DNA from: Chryseobacterium indologenes
GTDB lineage: Bacteria; Bacteroidota; Bacteroidia; Flavobacteriales; Weeksellaceae
Length of the DNA stretch: 51,725 nucleotides
Assembly: GCA_001013295.1 (NCBI GenBank)
Contig: LAZY01000075.1
Span: forward strand, 1 to 51,725
Reading direction: 5' to 3'
Position 1 is the stretch's first letter. Each line of letters starts with the position of its first letter. The position numbers were made by a program, and so were the translations under genes. Under the pieces are notes generated by a model that was given only the letters and a program-made list of their open reading frames with translations, had not been told where the DNA came from and did not search any database. Shown one piece after another: positions 9,466-17,490 of the stretch.

Positions 9466-9480
9466 TTGTATTCAATACAA
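9466..9480. promoter_or_regulatory. Perfect palindrome upstream of RHS operon, operator candidate
   Basis: TTGTATTCAATACAA is a perfect inverted repeat with 7-nt arms around one central base. Its core ATTCAATA recurs as a direct repeat at 9504-9511. It sits about 28 nt upstream of the TAAATTTG box, where a regulator would act. No regulator in the window can be tied to it. Confidence 0.4.
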
Positions 9481-9923
9481 ACAATTATGACTTATTAATA
9501 CGTATTCAATAAAAATACCTCAATTTTTATAATCTTATACAAAGACACCATTATATAGCGACAAAACTTGACGCAATAAATGAGCATGTGTTTATATTTC
9601 ATATTATGTATCAAAAATTCATTCGTGTGTATTCTAAAACATCCATGTTAAATTGACAAAAGACCCTTCTCTTTCTATCACAGCAAACATTCTATAGACG
9701 AGCTTACAACATACTGAATTATGCCACGAATGCACTAATAAAAATTCGTAAATTCGTGGCTATATAAAGCACAGAAACATCAAAAACTTCAATACAATCG
9801 AGTATACAAAGTCCGGATTATTTTCTACCATCTGTGTGTGGATCTTCTTGAAGAGTACTGGAAAACAAAAAGCGCTGGTATTGGTCTGTTTTATGTCTAA
9901 GAAAGCTATCCCGGCCACAAAAT
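9481..9923. other. Gene-free stretch between RHS and efflux operons
   Basis: No convincing gene is seen. The AT-rich DNA contains the inverted repeat 9723-9760. Short open stretches near 9830-9920 give no recognisable protein and may be relics. Confidence 0.5.
9723..9760. repeat. REP-like inverted repeat (GCCACGAAT arms)
   Basis: GCCACGAAT at 9723-9731 is mirrored by ATTCGTGGC at 9752-9760. The same GCCACGAATGCAC core opens the hairpin at 30344-30389, so this is a dispersed short palindromic repeat present twice in the window. Confidence 0.6.
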
Positions 9924-9956
9924 AAAAGCAGCCTTCAACATCATGAAGACTGCTTT
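9924..9956 (-). terminator. Terminator of the efflux operon
   Basis: The arms AAAGCAGCCTTCA (9925-9937) and TGAAGACTGCTTT (9944-9956) pair with one mismatch around a 6-nt loop. In the minus direction the hairpin is followed by TTTTATT. It lies just after the stop codon of the TolC-like gene at 9983. Confidence 0.7.
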
Positions 9957-9982
9957 CTTAAAAAATATGACTGATTTGAAAC

Positions 9983-11281
9983 TTAAAATTCCGATTGAAG
10001 TACTTTCAACAATTCTGTCTGCTGAATAACATCATTTTTGCTGCTGATCAGATTATAATTGGCCTGGAGCCATCCGTTCCGGACCACAAAAAATGTATAA
10101 GCATCCATTAGTCCCTCTTTGTATTTTTCTTCAGATTTCTGGAAGGATAACTTTTGATTTTCAAAATTGGCATCCAATAAGTTATATTTTTCCTGAGCAT
10201 TTAAAAACTGAGCTTTGATGGAATTGATATTCTGAGTCAGATCATTGACGACCAATTCTTTATCATAATTAGCATTAATAATATTCAGTTTAGCTATTTC
10301 CACATTGGTTTTCACCTGTAGCTTATTAAAAACAGGAATGCTGAGACCAAAATTCAAAGACTGATTTTTATTTTGTGAAAACTGATCGGAAAAACTGATC
10401 GTAGAACTGTTATCCTTTCCCAACACTTTATTATAAAAAGTAGACCAGCTATAGCTCCCGTTCAAAGTTGGCAGATAATCTGCCCTGGCCATATCTTCTC
10501 TTTTCTCCTGCGCTTTTATTTCTGCTATTACGGATTGATAAGCCGGATTTTTTTCCAGCAGTTTTTTTGTAAAATCCGGATCCTGAAATTCTGCTGCAGC
10601 TGAAAGGTTTTCGTTGGCCATCACAAAATCCAGAGTATCTCCATTAAAAGCCAGTGCATTCAACAGATTGATTTTTGACTGATCCCGCTGATTCTTGGCA
10701 GACACCCACTGTTCCTGCAAAGTTCCTAGGTTCGCTTTAATGTCATATACATCGCTTTTGGGCCTGTTCCCTATTTCCACTTCTTTTTCAGTACGCCTGA
10801 TCTGCTCTTCCATTCCGGAGATCTGTGTTTCCAGTACTTCCAGCCAGCTTCTGCTGTTCTGATAGGCAAAAAACATTTGAATCACATTCAGTTTTACTTT
10901 ATTCTGGGCTAATTTAAGCTTATAAATACTGGTATCTTTATTCAGTTTAGACAAAGAAATGTCCAGAATATTTTTCCAGTTGAACAGGTTCCAGTCTGCC
11001 TGGGCGTAGAACTGGTCATACTGAGTATTGAGCGCCTCCCTCTGGTTACTGGACTGATTGATAGAAGACCCAAAACTATAGGTATGTCTTACTCCCGCTT
11101 CCACGGAAGGCAGCAGCATTCCTTTTGATCCTGTAATAAGTTTTTCATTTTTACTGACATTCACTGTAGCTTGCTTTACCAAAGGATGATGGGTAGAAGC
11201 ATAGTCGAGACACTGCTGCAGGTTCCATGTTTGCTGCGCTGGATAAAGGCCAACAAAAAACAGGAAAATAAGATTTTTCAT
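9983..11281 (-). CDS. TolC-like outer-membrane efflux channel
   Basis: A 432-residue protein with signal peptide (MKNLIFLFFVGLYPAQQ) followed by WNLQQCLDYASTHHPLVKQA, the usual N-terminus of the TolC/OEP family. Two long helical, Gln/Asn/Lys-rich halves (about 20-220 and 225-432) match the duplicated OEP repeat; the length is normal for Bacteroidota members. It should form the trimeric outer-membrane exit duct of the tripartite pump encoded by the three genes upstream, 41 nt after the permease. It is last in the operon and followed by a terminator. The substrate cannot be read from the sequence. Confidence 0.9.
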   Translation of the reverse strand: MKNLIFLFFVGLYPAQQTWNLQQCLDYASTHHPLVKQATVNVSKNEKLITGSKGMLLPSVEAGVRHTYSFGSSINQSSNQREALNTQYDQFYAQADWNLFNWKNILDISLSKLNKDTSIYKLKLAQNKVKLNVIQMFFAYQNSRSWLEVLETQISGMEEQIRRTEKEVEIGNRPKSDVYDIKANLGTLQEQWVSAKNQRDQSKINLLNALAFNGDTLDFVMANENLSAAAEFQDPDFTKKLLEKNPAYQSVIAEIKAQEKREDMARADYLPTLNGSYSWSTFYNKVLGKDNSSTISFSDQFSQNKNQSLNFGLSIPVFNKLQVKTNVEIAKLNIINANYDKELVVNDLTQNINSIKAQFLNAQEKYNLLDANFENQKLSFQKSEEKYKEGLMDAYTFFVVRNGWLQANYNLISSKNDVIQQTELLKVLQSEF

Positions 11282-11322
11282 GAGTACGTTCCGGTTTTAA
11301 TCATTAATGAGCAATGGCTCCA

Positions 11323-13737
11323 TTATTCATACTTCAGGTATTTTACCAGATCTACTTTGGTCGCTTTATAAGCTTTGATGCTTACTACCGCAAAGGTTAA
11401 CCCTAGCAAGATCAGGAAACTGGCAATAAACGGCCACACAGGCATATCAATCCTGTAGGCAAAATCTTTCAGCCATTCATTCATCAGATAATAACAGATC
11501 GGAACACTGATCAGAACAGCGATCACTGCAATCCAAAGGAACTGACGTGTCAACCCGAATACCAGCGTATGATCTGAGGCACCCAATGTTTTTCTGATGG
11601 CCACATCTTTCAGTTTCTGCTCAATCATTAATGAAGAAAGTGCAAAAAGCCCCAGTAAAGCTACCATCAGCACCATGGCATTCAGAATCGTAAATAGCAG
11701 CTGCTGTTTCTGATATACTTTAAAGGTTTTGGCAAATTTCTGATCCAGGAAATAATAGTCGAATGGGTAACCAGGCTCTACATGAGTCTGCCAGTAAGTT
11801 TTCAGCCTTTTTACGGTTCCGTCAATATCATTGGAATCTATTTTCAGCTGAATATTATAGACATTGAACCTCTTCCACCCTGTCTGCTTGTAATGAAAAA
11901 ATACCACAGGCTCTATTTCTGTTTTTAAATTTCTCAGGTTAAAATCTTTTACAATGCCCACGATTTTATACTTTTTATCATCAAACCCCGGCTGAATCAA
12001 ATTTTTCAAAGCCTCATCATCATTCCATCCGAATTTTCTTACAAAAGCTTCATTGACCATGATATTACTGATCGTGTCTGAGGCAAGGTTCGGATCCAGC
12101 CAGCGTCCTTTTTTAAGCTTTACATTCAGAAACTTCAGATAATTAAAATCCATAGAGCCATGTTGAGCCTGGATGCTCTTATCCCTAAAGTCCATATTGG
12201 AACTGCCATACCTTCCACTTCCCGGCACTGCTTCTCCATAAGAGACATCATTCACGCCCTGGATCTTTTTCATTTCTGTTCTAAGGCGTTCATACTTTAG
12301 CCATGGTTTCGGATTATTCTCGCTGAAGTTGATCATAATAACCTGTTTACCATTATAGCCAAGATCTTTATTCATCATATAGTTTACCTGCTGATTGACG
12401 ATCAAACCTCCGATAATGAAGAATGAAGAGATGATCAGCTGCAAGGTCAGAATTCCATTTCTCAGCCAGACTCCGTGTTTACTTCTTGCAAAATTTCCCT
12501 TCAACGTTTCTATAGCTTTGAAATTCGACAGATAAATAGCCGGAATAAGCCCGGAAATCAATGTGACGATCATGACCATTCCAAAAGAATAAAGGTAAAT
12601 ATGCCAGTCATTCATTTTTATTTCCTTATTATAAAACTTGTTGAAGCTTGGTAATAAAAGCTCTGTCAAAGCCAGTGAAAGCAGATAAGAAGCGATACAG
12701 ATCACAAATGTCTCCAACAGAAACTGCAGAACAAGATCCGTTTTGGTGCTGCCAATTGCCTTTCTCACTCCAATTTCTTTGGCCCGCTGAGAAGCCTGTG
12801 CCGTTTTCAGATTGATGAAGTTAATGGCTGACAAGATAACAATCAGCACAGACAGGGTAAACAGAATCATCAGTGTTTTGAAATCCGGATTGGAGAACCA
12901 GGAAGCTTTCACATGCAGCTTCATCTCATCCAATGGAGTCAGCAAACTATCTGTGGGACCATACAGGTCCATGTACTGCTGAACAGATACTCCGGAAGAT
13001 TTTCCATCCAGTGCTGCACGGTATTCGAAAATATCTTTTACAAACTTTTTCTGTACCGTAAGCGGATCTGTTCCTTTTTTCAGCATAATAAAGCAGCCAT
13101 AACTGAAGTTTCCCCAGCTGTTTTCATCATTTTTAATATTTTCAACAGGATTGATCAGAAATTCCGGCTTTACCTGAGAGTTTTCTTTAGGTAACTCATA
13201 TACGGCGGTAACAATATAATTTTTATCATCGAATTTGACACTTTCTCCTACCACATTGGTTTTTCCGAAAACATTTTTGGCAGCAGCTGTGGAAAGCGCA
13301 ATGCTACTTGCCCCCTTCAATGCATCTTTATAGCTTCCGGCAACCAGCTTAAAAGGAAAAAAGTTGAAAAAGCTTTCAGAAGCCGACATCCCATCCTGCT
13401 GAAAGGCTGTCTTATTTTTTGTGATCATTTTCACACCTATTCCTGAAGAACCTAGCAAAACATAATCCTCAACTCCCGGGATCACTTCTTTAGCACGCCT
13501 TGCCATCGGAACAGAGATATTATTTCCATAGGAATTCTCTTTCTTGGAATAAGACTGGAAAGCATAGATATTATCTTTTTTAGGATTCCATCTCTCATAG
13601 GATTCTTCATCATTCCAATGCATCAGAATGAGCATAAACCCAGTTAATCCGATGGTGAGTCCAAATAAATTGATAAAGGTGGACAGCCAGTTCTTTTTAT
13701 AATTGATCAAGGCAATTTTGAGCCAGTTGGTAAGCAT
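11323..13737 (-). CDS. MacB/FtsX-type ABC transporter permease
   Basis: An 804-residue inner-membrane protein with the duplicated layout common in Bacteroidota: TM helix near 20-38 (LFGLTIGLTGFMLIL), large periplasmic MacB_PCD-like domain, three TM helices near 285-405 with the FtsX motif KEIGVRKAIGST, then a second periplasmic domain and another FtsX block near 675-800 (KDVAIRKTLGASD). Such permeases work by mechanotransmission, coupling cytoplasmic ATP hydrolysis to periplasmic movement and export through a TolC duct. It lies between the ATPase gene (44 nt gap) and the TolC-like gene. It is longer than single-unit E. coli MacB because the FtsX/periplasmic unit is doubled and the ATPase is separate. 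Confidence 0.9.
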   Translation of the reverse strand: MLTNWLKIALINYKKNWLSTFINLFGLTIGLTGFMLILMHWNDEESYERWNPKKDNIYAFQSYSKKENSYGNNISVPMARRAKEVIPGVEDYVLLGSSGIGVKMITKNKTAFQQDGMSASESFFNFFPFKLVAGSYKDALKGASSIALSTAAAKNVFGKTNVVGESVKFDDKNYIVTAVYELPKENSQVKPEFLINPVENIKNDENSWGNFSYGCFIMLKKGTDPLTVQKKFVKDIFEYRAALDGKSSGVSVQQYMDLYGPTDSLLTPLDEMKLHVKASWFSNPDFKTLMILFTLSVLIVILSAINFINLKTAQASQRAKEIGVRKAIGSTKTDLVLQFLLETFVICIASYLLSLALTELLLPSFNKFYNKEIKMNDWHIYLYSFGMVMIVTLISGLIPAIYLSNFKAIETLKGNFARSKHGVWLRNGILTLQLIISSFFIIGGLIVNQQVNYMMNKDLGYNGKQVIMINFSENNPKPWLKYERLRTEMKKIQGVNDVSYGEAVPGSGRYGSSNMDFRDKSIQAQHGSMDFNYLKFLNVKLKKGRWLDPNLASDTISNIMVNEAFVRKFGWNDDEALKNLIQPGFDDKKYKIVGIVKDFNLRNLKTEIEPVVFFHYKQTGWKRFNVYNIQLKIDSNDIDGTVKRLKTYWQTHVEPGYPFDYYFLDQKFAKTFKVYQKQQLLFTILNAMVLMVALLGLFALSSLMIEQKLKDVAIRKTLGASDHTLVFGLTRQFLWIAVIAVLISVPICYYLMNEWLKDFAYRIDMPVWPFIASFLILLGLTFAVVSIKAYKATKVDLVKYLKYE

Positions 13738-13781
13738 AATAATAGTATTATAGTTAATGATTTTGATGAAAGCCTTCCGAT

Positions 13782-14504
13782 TTATTCGAATACTCCGGCA
13801 TCTGCTTTGGCAAAGACATCTTTTCTTTGGGAAGCATGTTCTTCACTGAAAATTTCACCATCTTTCATATTGATAATACGAGAGGCAAAACCGGCATCAT
13901 ATGAAGAGTGTGTCACCATGACAATCGTAGATCCTTCTCTGTGAAGTTCGGCCAGAAGATTCATCACTTCATTACCGTTCGAGCTGTCCAGATTTCCTGT
14001 GGGCTCGTCCGCCAGGATCAGTTTAGGTTTGGTCACCAAGGCTCTCGCTACTGCCGCTCTTTGCTGTTGCCCTCCTGAAAGCTGTTGCGGATAATGCTTG
14101 GCACGATGCGCAATATTGATTTTTTCCATGATTTCCTCCACTTTCCTTTTCCTTTCAGAAGAAGAAACGCCGTTGTAGATCAGAGGCAGTTCAATGTTTT
14201 CATAAACGGTCAATTCATCAATCAGATTAAAATTCTGGAAAATAAAACCTATATTTTTTTTACGGACTTCTGATTTCTTTCTTTCGTTCAGTCCCATCAT
14301 TTCTGCCGTTTCAAATTTGTAAGAGCCTGATGAAGCTGTATCGAGCAATCCGATAATATTTAAAAATGTAGATTTACCACATCCTGAAGGGCCCATTATA
14401 GCAAGGAATTCACCTTCTTTAATGCTCATACTCACCTCATTTAAGGCATGCGTCTGCACATCTTCTGCTCTGTAAATTTTTGAAAGATTATGTATATTGA
14501 TCAT
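13782..14504 (-). CDS. ABC transporter ATP-binding protein (LolD/MacB class)
   Basis: A 240-residue ATPase with all canonical motifs: Walker A GPSGCGKS at 38-45, Q-loop FIFQNFNL around 88-95, signature LSGGQQQR at 142-149, Walker B LILADEP at 162-168 and H-loop VTHSS near 205. The LTVYENIELPLIY segment after the Q-loop is typical of the MacB/LolD/FtsE subgroup. It should dimerise and drive the FtsX-type permease encoded 44 nt downstream. The gap to the upstream adaptor gene is 79 nt, the largest in the operon, with no terminator seen there. Confidence 0.95.
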   Translation of the reverse strand: MINIHNLSKIYRAEDVQTHALNEVSMSIKEGEFLAIMGPSGCGKSTFLNIIGLLDTASSGSYKFETAEMMGLNERKKSEVRKKNIGFIFQNFNLIDELTVYENIELPLIYNGVSSSERKRKVEEIMEKINIAHRAKHYPQQLSGGQQQRAAVARALVTKPKLILADEPTGNLDSSNGNEVMNLLAELHREGSTIVMVTHSSYDAGFASRIINMKDGEIFSEEHASQRKDVFAKADAGVFE

Positions 14505-14583
14505 GATAATGTTTTTTTATGGGTTTAATTGATTAAGTTCTTTTATAAATGACGAGAATGAAAGGTTAAAAATATTCATCTTT

Positions 14584-15825
14584 TTACTTTTTAATATCAA
14601 GGGTTTCATATTTTTTCAGATCTGCATAATCTGATGTAATAACGGTCTCCCCTGCCTTCAATCCTGATAAGACTTCATAATAAAGCGGGTTTTCTCTTCC
14701 AAGACTGATGGTTCTCTTTTCAGCTCTGTTTCCTTTGACTACAAAGATCCATTTTCCATTGGTATCTTTTGAGAAATTTCCTTTGGGAACCATGATACTC
14801 CGGGTATCGGCTGAAAGTTTCAGTTTCACACCAAAAGTCATCCCTATTTTCAGGTTTTCCGGTTTTTTATCTGTGAAATTAAGCTCTACCTGAAACTGCC
14901 CATCTTTTACTTCCGGCAGAATTTTGGAGATGATGACGTTATAAGCCTCATTATTATTATCAAGCATTCCCTTGATCCCGGTATGAAGTTTATTAATATA
15001 GTATTCATCTACTTTGGCTACGAGCTTATATCCATCCATCAGGTCTATTTTCCCTATACTCTGCCCCGTGGTGAGGTTTTCTCCCAATGAAATAGCAAAT
15101 GATGAAAGCCTTCCGGAAGCAGGTGCCATGATCAGGAAATTGTTTTTGTTGGAACGTAAAACCTGAAGACTTCTATCCATCTGTCCCATTGAAGTATTAA
15201 TGGCCGACATCTGGGCATTTCTAGAATTTTTCTCCGTTGAAAAACCTTTTTCTACAATTGCTTTTCTCTGTTTCTGATAATTAAGGTTCTGTACGCTAAT
15301 ATCATAATCTGTCTTTTTCCCGATCTCCGCATCATAAAGCCTCTTCTGCAAACTAAAGTTCTGAAGAGCCGTATTGTAATCATTCTGTGCCTGCAGCAGC
15401 TCTTTATCCTGGGCAAGCTCCTGATTTTTCAGTTCAAGGAGGGTATTCCGCATCTGACTGATCTGCTGCATAATTCCCGTTTCCTGATTCATATAAGTAA
15501 ATTCCGTATTAGGATTATATACTCTTGCAATCGGTTGGTCTTTGGTAAGCATTTGCCCGTCTTCTGCAAAGATCTCTTTTACAGCCCCTCCTTCCAAAAC
15601 ATTGACCAGTGAAGAATTGAGTGATTGGGTTTGTGCCGTTACCATCAGCATATCTTCAAATTTCCCCTCAGTAACCTGATCAGTCTGAATATTTTCTGCT
15701 GAAACATTATATGTTTTTTTCTGGTTCATAAAATACCAACTGGAGAGAATCACCATCGTCAATATGATCAATCCGCCTAAAACAAATTTTAATTTCGATT
15801 TCTTTTTTACTATTTTCGTATCCAT
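14584..15825 (-). CDS. HlyD/MacA-family periplasmic adaptor
   Basis: A 413-residue membrane-fusion protein: basic N-terminus, single TM anchor near 13-31 (VLGGLIILTMVILSSWYFM), half-lipoyl segment (VNVLEGGAVKEIFAEDGQMLTK), a long Gln-rich coiled-coil hairpin about 110-215, second half-lipoyl (IMAPASGRLSSF), beta-barrel and membrane-proximal domains to the C-terminus (VLSGLKAGETVITS). It links the MacB-like permease to the TolC-like channel. It is first in the four-gene operon. A sigma-54-type promoter lies 34-49 nt upstream and an inverted repeat 112-152 nt upstream, suggesting control by the divergent NtrC-type regulator. Confidence 0.92.
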   Translation of the reverse strand: MDTKIVKKKSKLKFVLGGLIILTMVILSSWYFMNQKKTYNVSAENIQTDQVTEGKFEDMLMVTAQTQSLNSSLVNVLEGGAVKEIFAEDGQMLTKDQPIARVYNPNTEFTYMNQETGIMQQISQMRNTLLELKNQELAQDKELLQAQNDYNTALQNFSLQKRLYDAEIGKKTDYDISVQNLNYQKQRKAIVEKGFSTEKNSRNAQMSAINTSMGQMDRSLQVLRSNKNNFLIMAPASGRLSSFAISLGENLTTGQSIGKIDLMDGYKLVAKVDEYYINKLHTGIKGMLDNNNEAYNVIISKILPEVKDGQFQVELNFTDKKPENLKIGMTFGVKLKLSADTRSIMVPKGNFSKDTNGKWIFVVKGNRAEKRTISLGRENPLYYEVLSGLKAGETVITSDYADLKKYETLDIKK

Positions 15826-15858
15826 ATTAAAGATAACTCATTTTGTTACAATAGATTA

Positions 15859-15874
15859 CACAAGGCAGATGCCA
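15859..15874 (-). promoter_or_regulatory. Sigma-54 (-24/-12) promoter of the efflux operon
   Basis: The minus strand reads TGGCATCTGCCTTGTG. Against the RpoN consensus TGGCACG-N4-TTGC it matches TGGCA at -24 and TTG at -12 with exact spacing; the only key change is T for C in the final GC. Transcription would start about 25 nt before the ATG at 15825. The divergent gene encodes a sigma-54-dependent activator, which strongly supports the call. Confidence 0.7.
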
Positions 15875-15936
15875 GAAAAATATAAACTTATAAGTCCTTG
15901 AAAATCTGCAACAACTCCTTTAATAATAATCAAAAG

Positions 15937-15977
15937 ACTGTTCATTATCGGACACTTTTTGTACGTAAATGAACAGT
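15937..15977. promoter_or_regulatory. Perfect 10-bp inverted repeat, enhancer (UAS) candidate for the NtrC-type regulator
   Basis: ACTGTTCATT at 15937-15946 and AATGAACAGT at 15968-15977 are exact inverted copies separated by 21 nt. The centre is about 85-110 nt upstream of the predicted sigma-54 promoter, the usual position of an NtrC-family upstream activating sequence, and about 65 nt upstream of the regulator's own gene, so it could also serve autoregulation. Confidence 0.6.
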
Positions 15978-16021
15978 TTTAACCATAAAGAACGATTTTT
16001 AAAAAGAGTCAAAACCTCAAT

Positions 16022-17365
16022 ATGCGTAAAAAAGAAGCTCATATACTCATCGTAGATGATGACGAAGATATATTGTTCTCGGCAAGAGTCTGGCTGAAAA
16101 AGTTTTTTTCCCAGGTAAGCTGTCTGAGCAAACCGGCGGAAATTCTAAAGTTCATGACCGAAAACCAGGTTGATGCCGTTGTATTGGACATGAATTTCAG
16201 AAAAGGTTTTGAAAGCGGACAGGATGGCCTGTACTGGATGAACGAAATTAAAACCCTGGAACCTCAGCTTCCCATTATACTGATGACGGCTTATGGCGAA
16301 GTGGAACTGGCTGTTGAAGCTTTAAAAAACGGAGCTTCTGATTTTATCCTGAAACCCTGGAACAATGAAAAACTGTATGCATCGGTCAATCTGGCTGTAG
16401 ATATTTCGAGGAAAAATAAAAAACTCAGCCAGTGGGAAAATGTGAACCAGAAAAACAGCCAGTATCAGCTGGAAAGCCACTCTCCAAAAATGCAGGAAGT
16501 ATTGGAACAGATCAGAAAAGTAGCCTCCACAGATGCCAATGTTCTGTTATTGGGTGAGAATGGAACCGGTAAATATGTTCTTGCGGAATCCATTCACGAA
16601 CAATCTGAAAGGAAAAACCAGCCGTTTGTCCATATTGACCTTGGAAGTATTTCAGAAAACCTTTTTGAATCCGAATTGTTCGGGTACAAAAAAGGGGCTT
16701 TTACCGATGCCTATCAGGATTACACAGGAAAAATTGAAAATGCACAGAACGGAACTGTTTTTCTGGATGAAATCGGAAACCTTCCCCTTCAGCTTCAGAC
16801 CAAATTATTAAGCCTGATCCAGAACAGAAAGCTATCCAGATTAGGGGAATCAAAAGAACGTGTACTGGATGTCCGTTTTATTTTTGCTACCAATGAAAAT
16901 CTGAAAAAAGCTGTTGCTGAGAACCGTTTCCGTCAGGATCTCTATTACAGGATCAATACGGTGGAAGTTCAGATCCCGGCTTTACGAGACAGGCCGGAAG
17001 ATATTGGTTTACTCGCTCAATATTTTCTTGACCGTTATAAACAAAAGTATCATAAACCTGCCCTTGAGCTTACGGAGGCTTTACAGGCTGGTCTTATTCA
17101 GTTTCCGTGGCCGGGAAACATCCGGGAACTGGATCATTGTCTGGAGAGAAGTGTCATTCTATCCAATGATCATAAGCTTCAACTGCTTATCCCTCAACTG
17201 GAAGAACAGGAAAGCACGATCGTCAATCTCAATATCGAAGAGATGGAAGAAGTCCTTATCAGAAAGGCGTTAAGAAAACATACGGGAAATATTTCTCTGG
17301 CCGCAGAAGATCTGGGACTTTCACGGGCTGCTTTATACAGGCGAATGGAGAAATTTGGATTATAG
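16022..17365 (+). CDS. Sigma-54-dependent response regulator (NtrC family)
   Basis: A 447-residue three-domain regulator. The receiver domain (about 6-120) has the acidic pocket VDDDED, phospho-acceptor D56 (VVLDM) and K111 (LKPW). The AAA+ domain (about 150-385) has Walker A GENGTGKY at 178-185, the sigma-54 contact loop GAFTDA at 225-230, Walker B GTVFLDEI at 244-251 and arginine-finger region ENRFRQDLYYR. A Fis-type HTH closes the protein (about 410-447, LAAEDLGLSRAALYRRM). It diverges from the efflux operon and precedes the histidine kinase, so it is probably phosphorylated by that kinase and activates efflux from the -24/-12 promoter. Oddities are GAFTDA instead of GAFTGA and Tyr after the Walker A Lys; the core is otherwise intact. 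Confidence 0.95.
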   Translation: MRKKEAHILIVDDDEDILFSARVWLKKFFSQVSCLSKPAEILKFMTENQVDAVVLDMNFRKGFESGQDGLYWMNEIKTLEPQLPIILMTAYGEVELAVEALKNGASDFILKPWNNEKLYASVNLAVDISRKNKKLSQWENVNQKNSQYQLESHSPKMQEVLEQIRKVASTDANVLLLGENGTGKYVLAESIHEQSERKNQPFVHIDLGSISENLFESELFGYKKGAFTDAYQDYTGKIENAQNGTVFLDEIGNLPLQLQTKLLSLIQNRKLSRLGESKERVLDVRFIFATNENLKKAVAENRFRQDLYYRINTVEVQIPALRDRPEDIGLLAQYFLDRYKQKYHKPALELTEALQAGLIQFPWPGNIRELDHCLERSVILSNDHKLQLLIPQLEEQESTIVNLNIEEMEEVLIRKALRKHTGNISLAAEDLGLSRAALYRRMEKFGL

Positions 17366-17490
17366 ATTGATATTAGAGGATAGATTTCAGATGTCAGACA
17401 CCAGACATCAGATATTAGACTCATAGTCAGCACACTGGTAATTGAAGTGGCTTTTTACGGCTATTGATTGCTTTCAAAAAACAGAGAAAA

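Noticed and set aside
17366..17460. Short palindrome GATGTC...GACATC between regulator and kinase genes
   Set aside because: Arms are only 6 nt and the surrounding CAGACATCAGAT-like sequence is simple; too weak to call a site.
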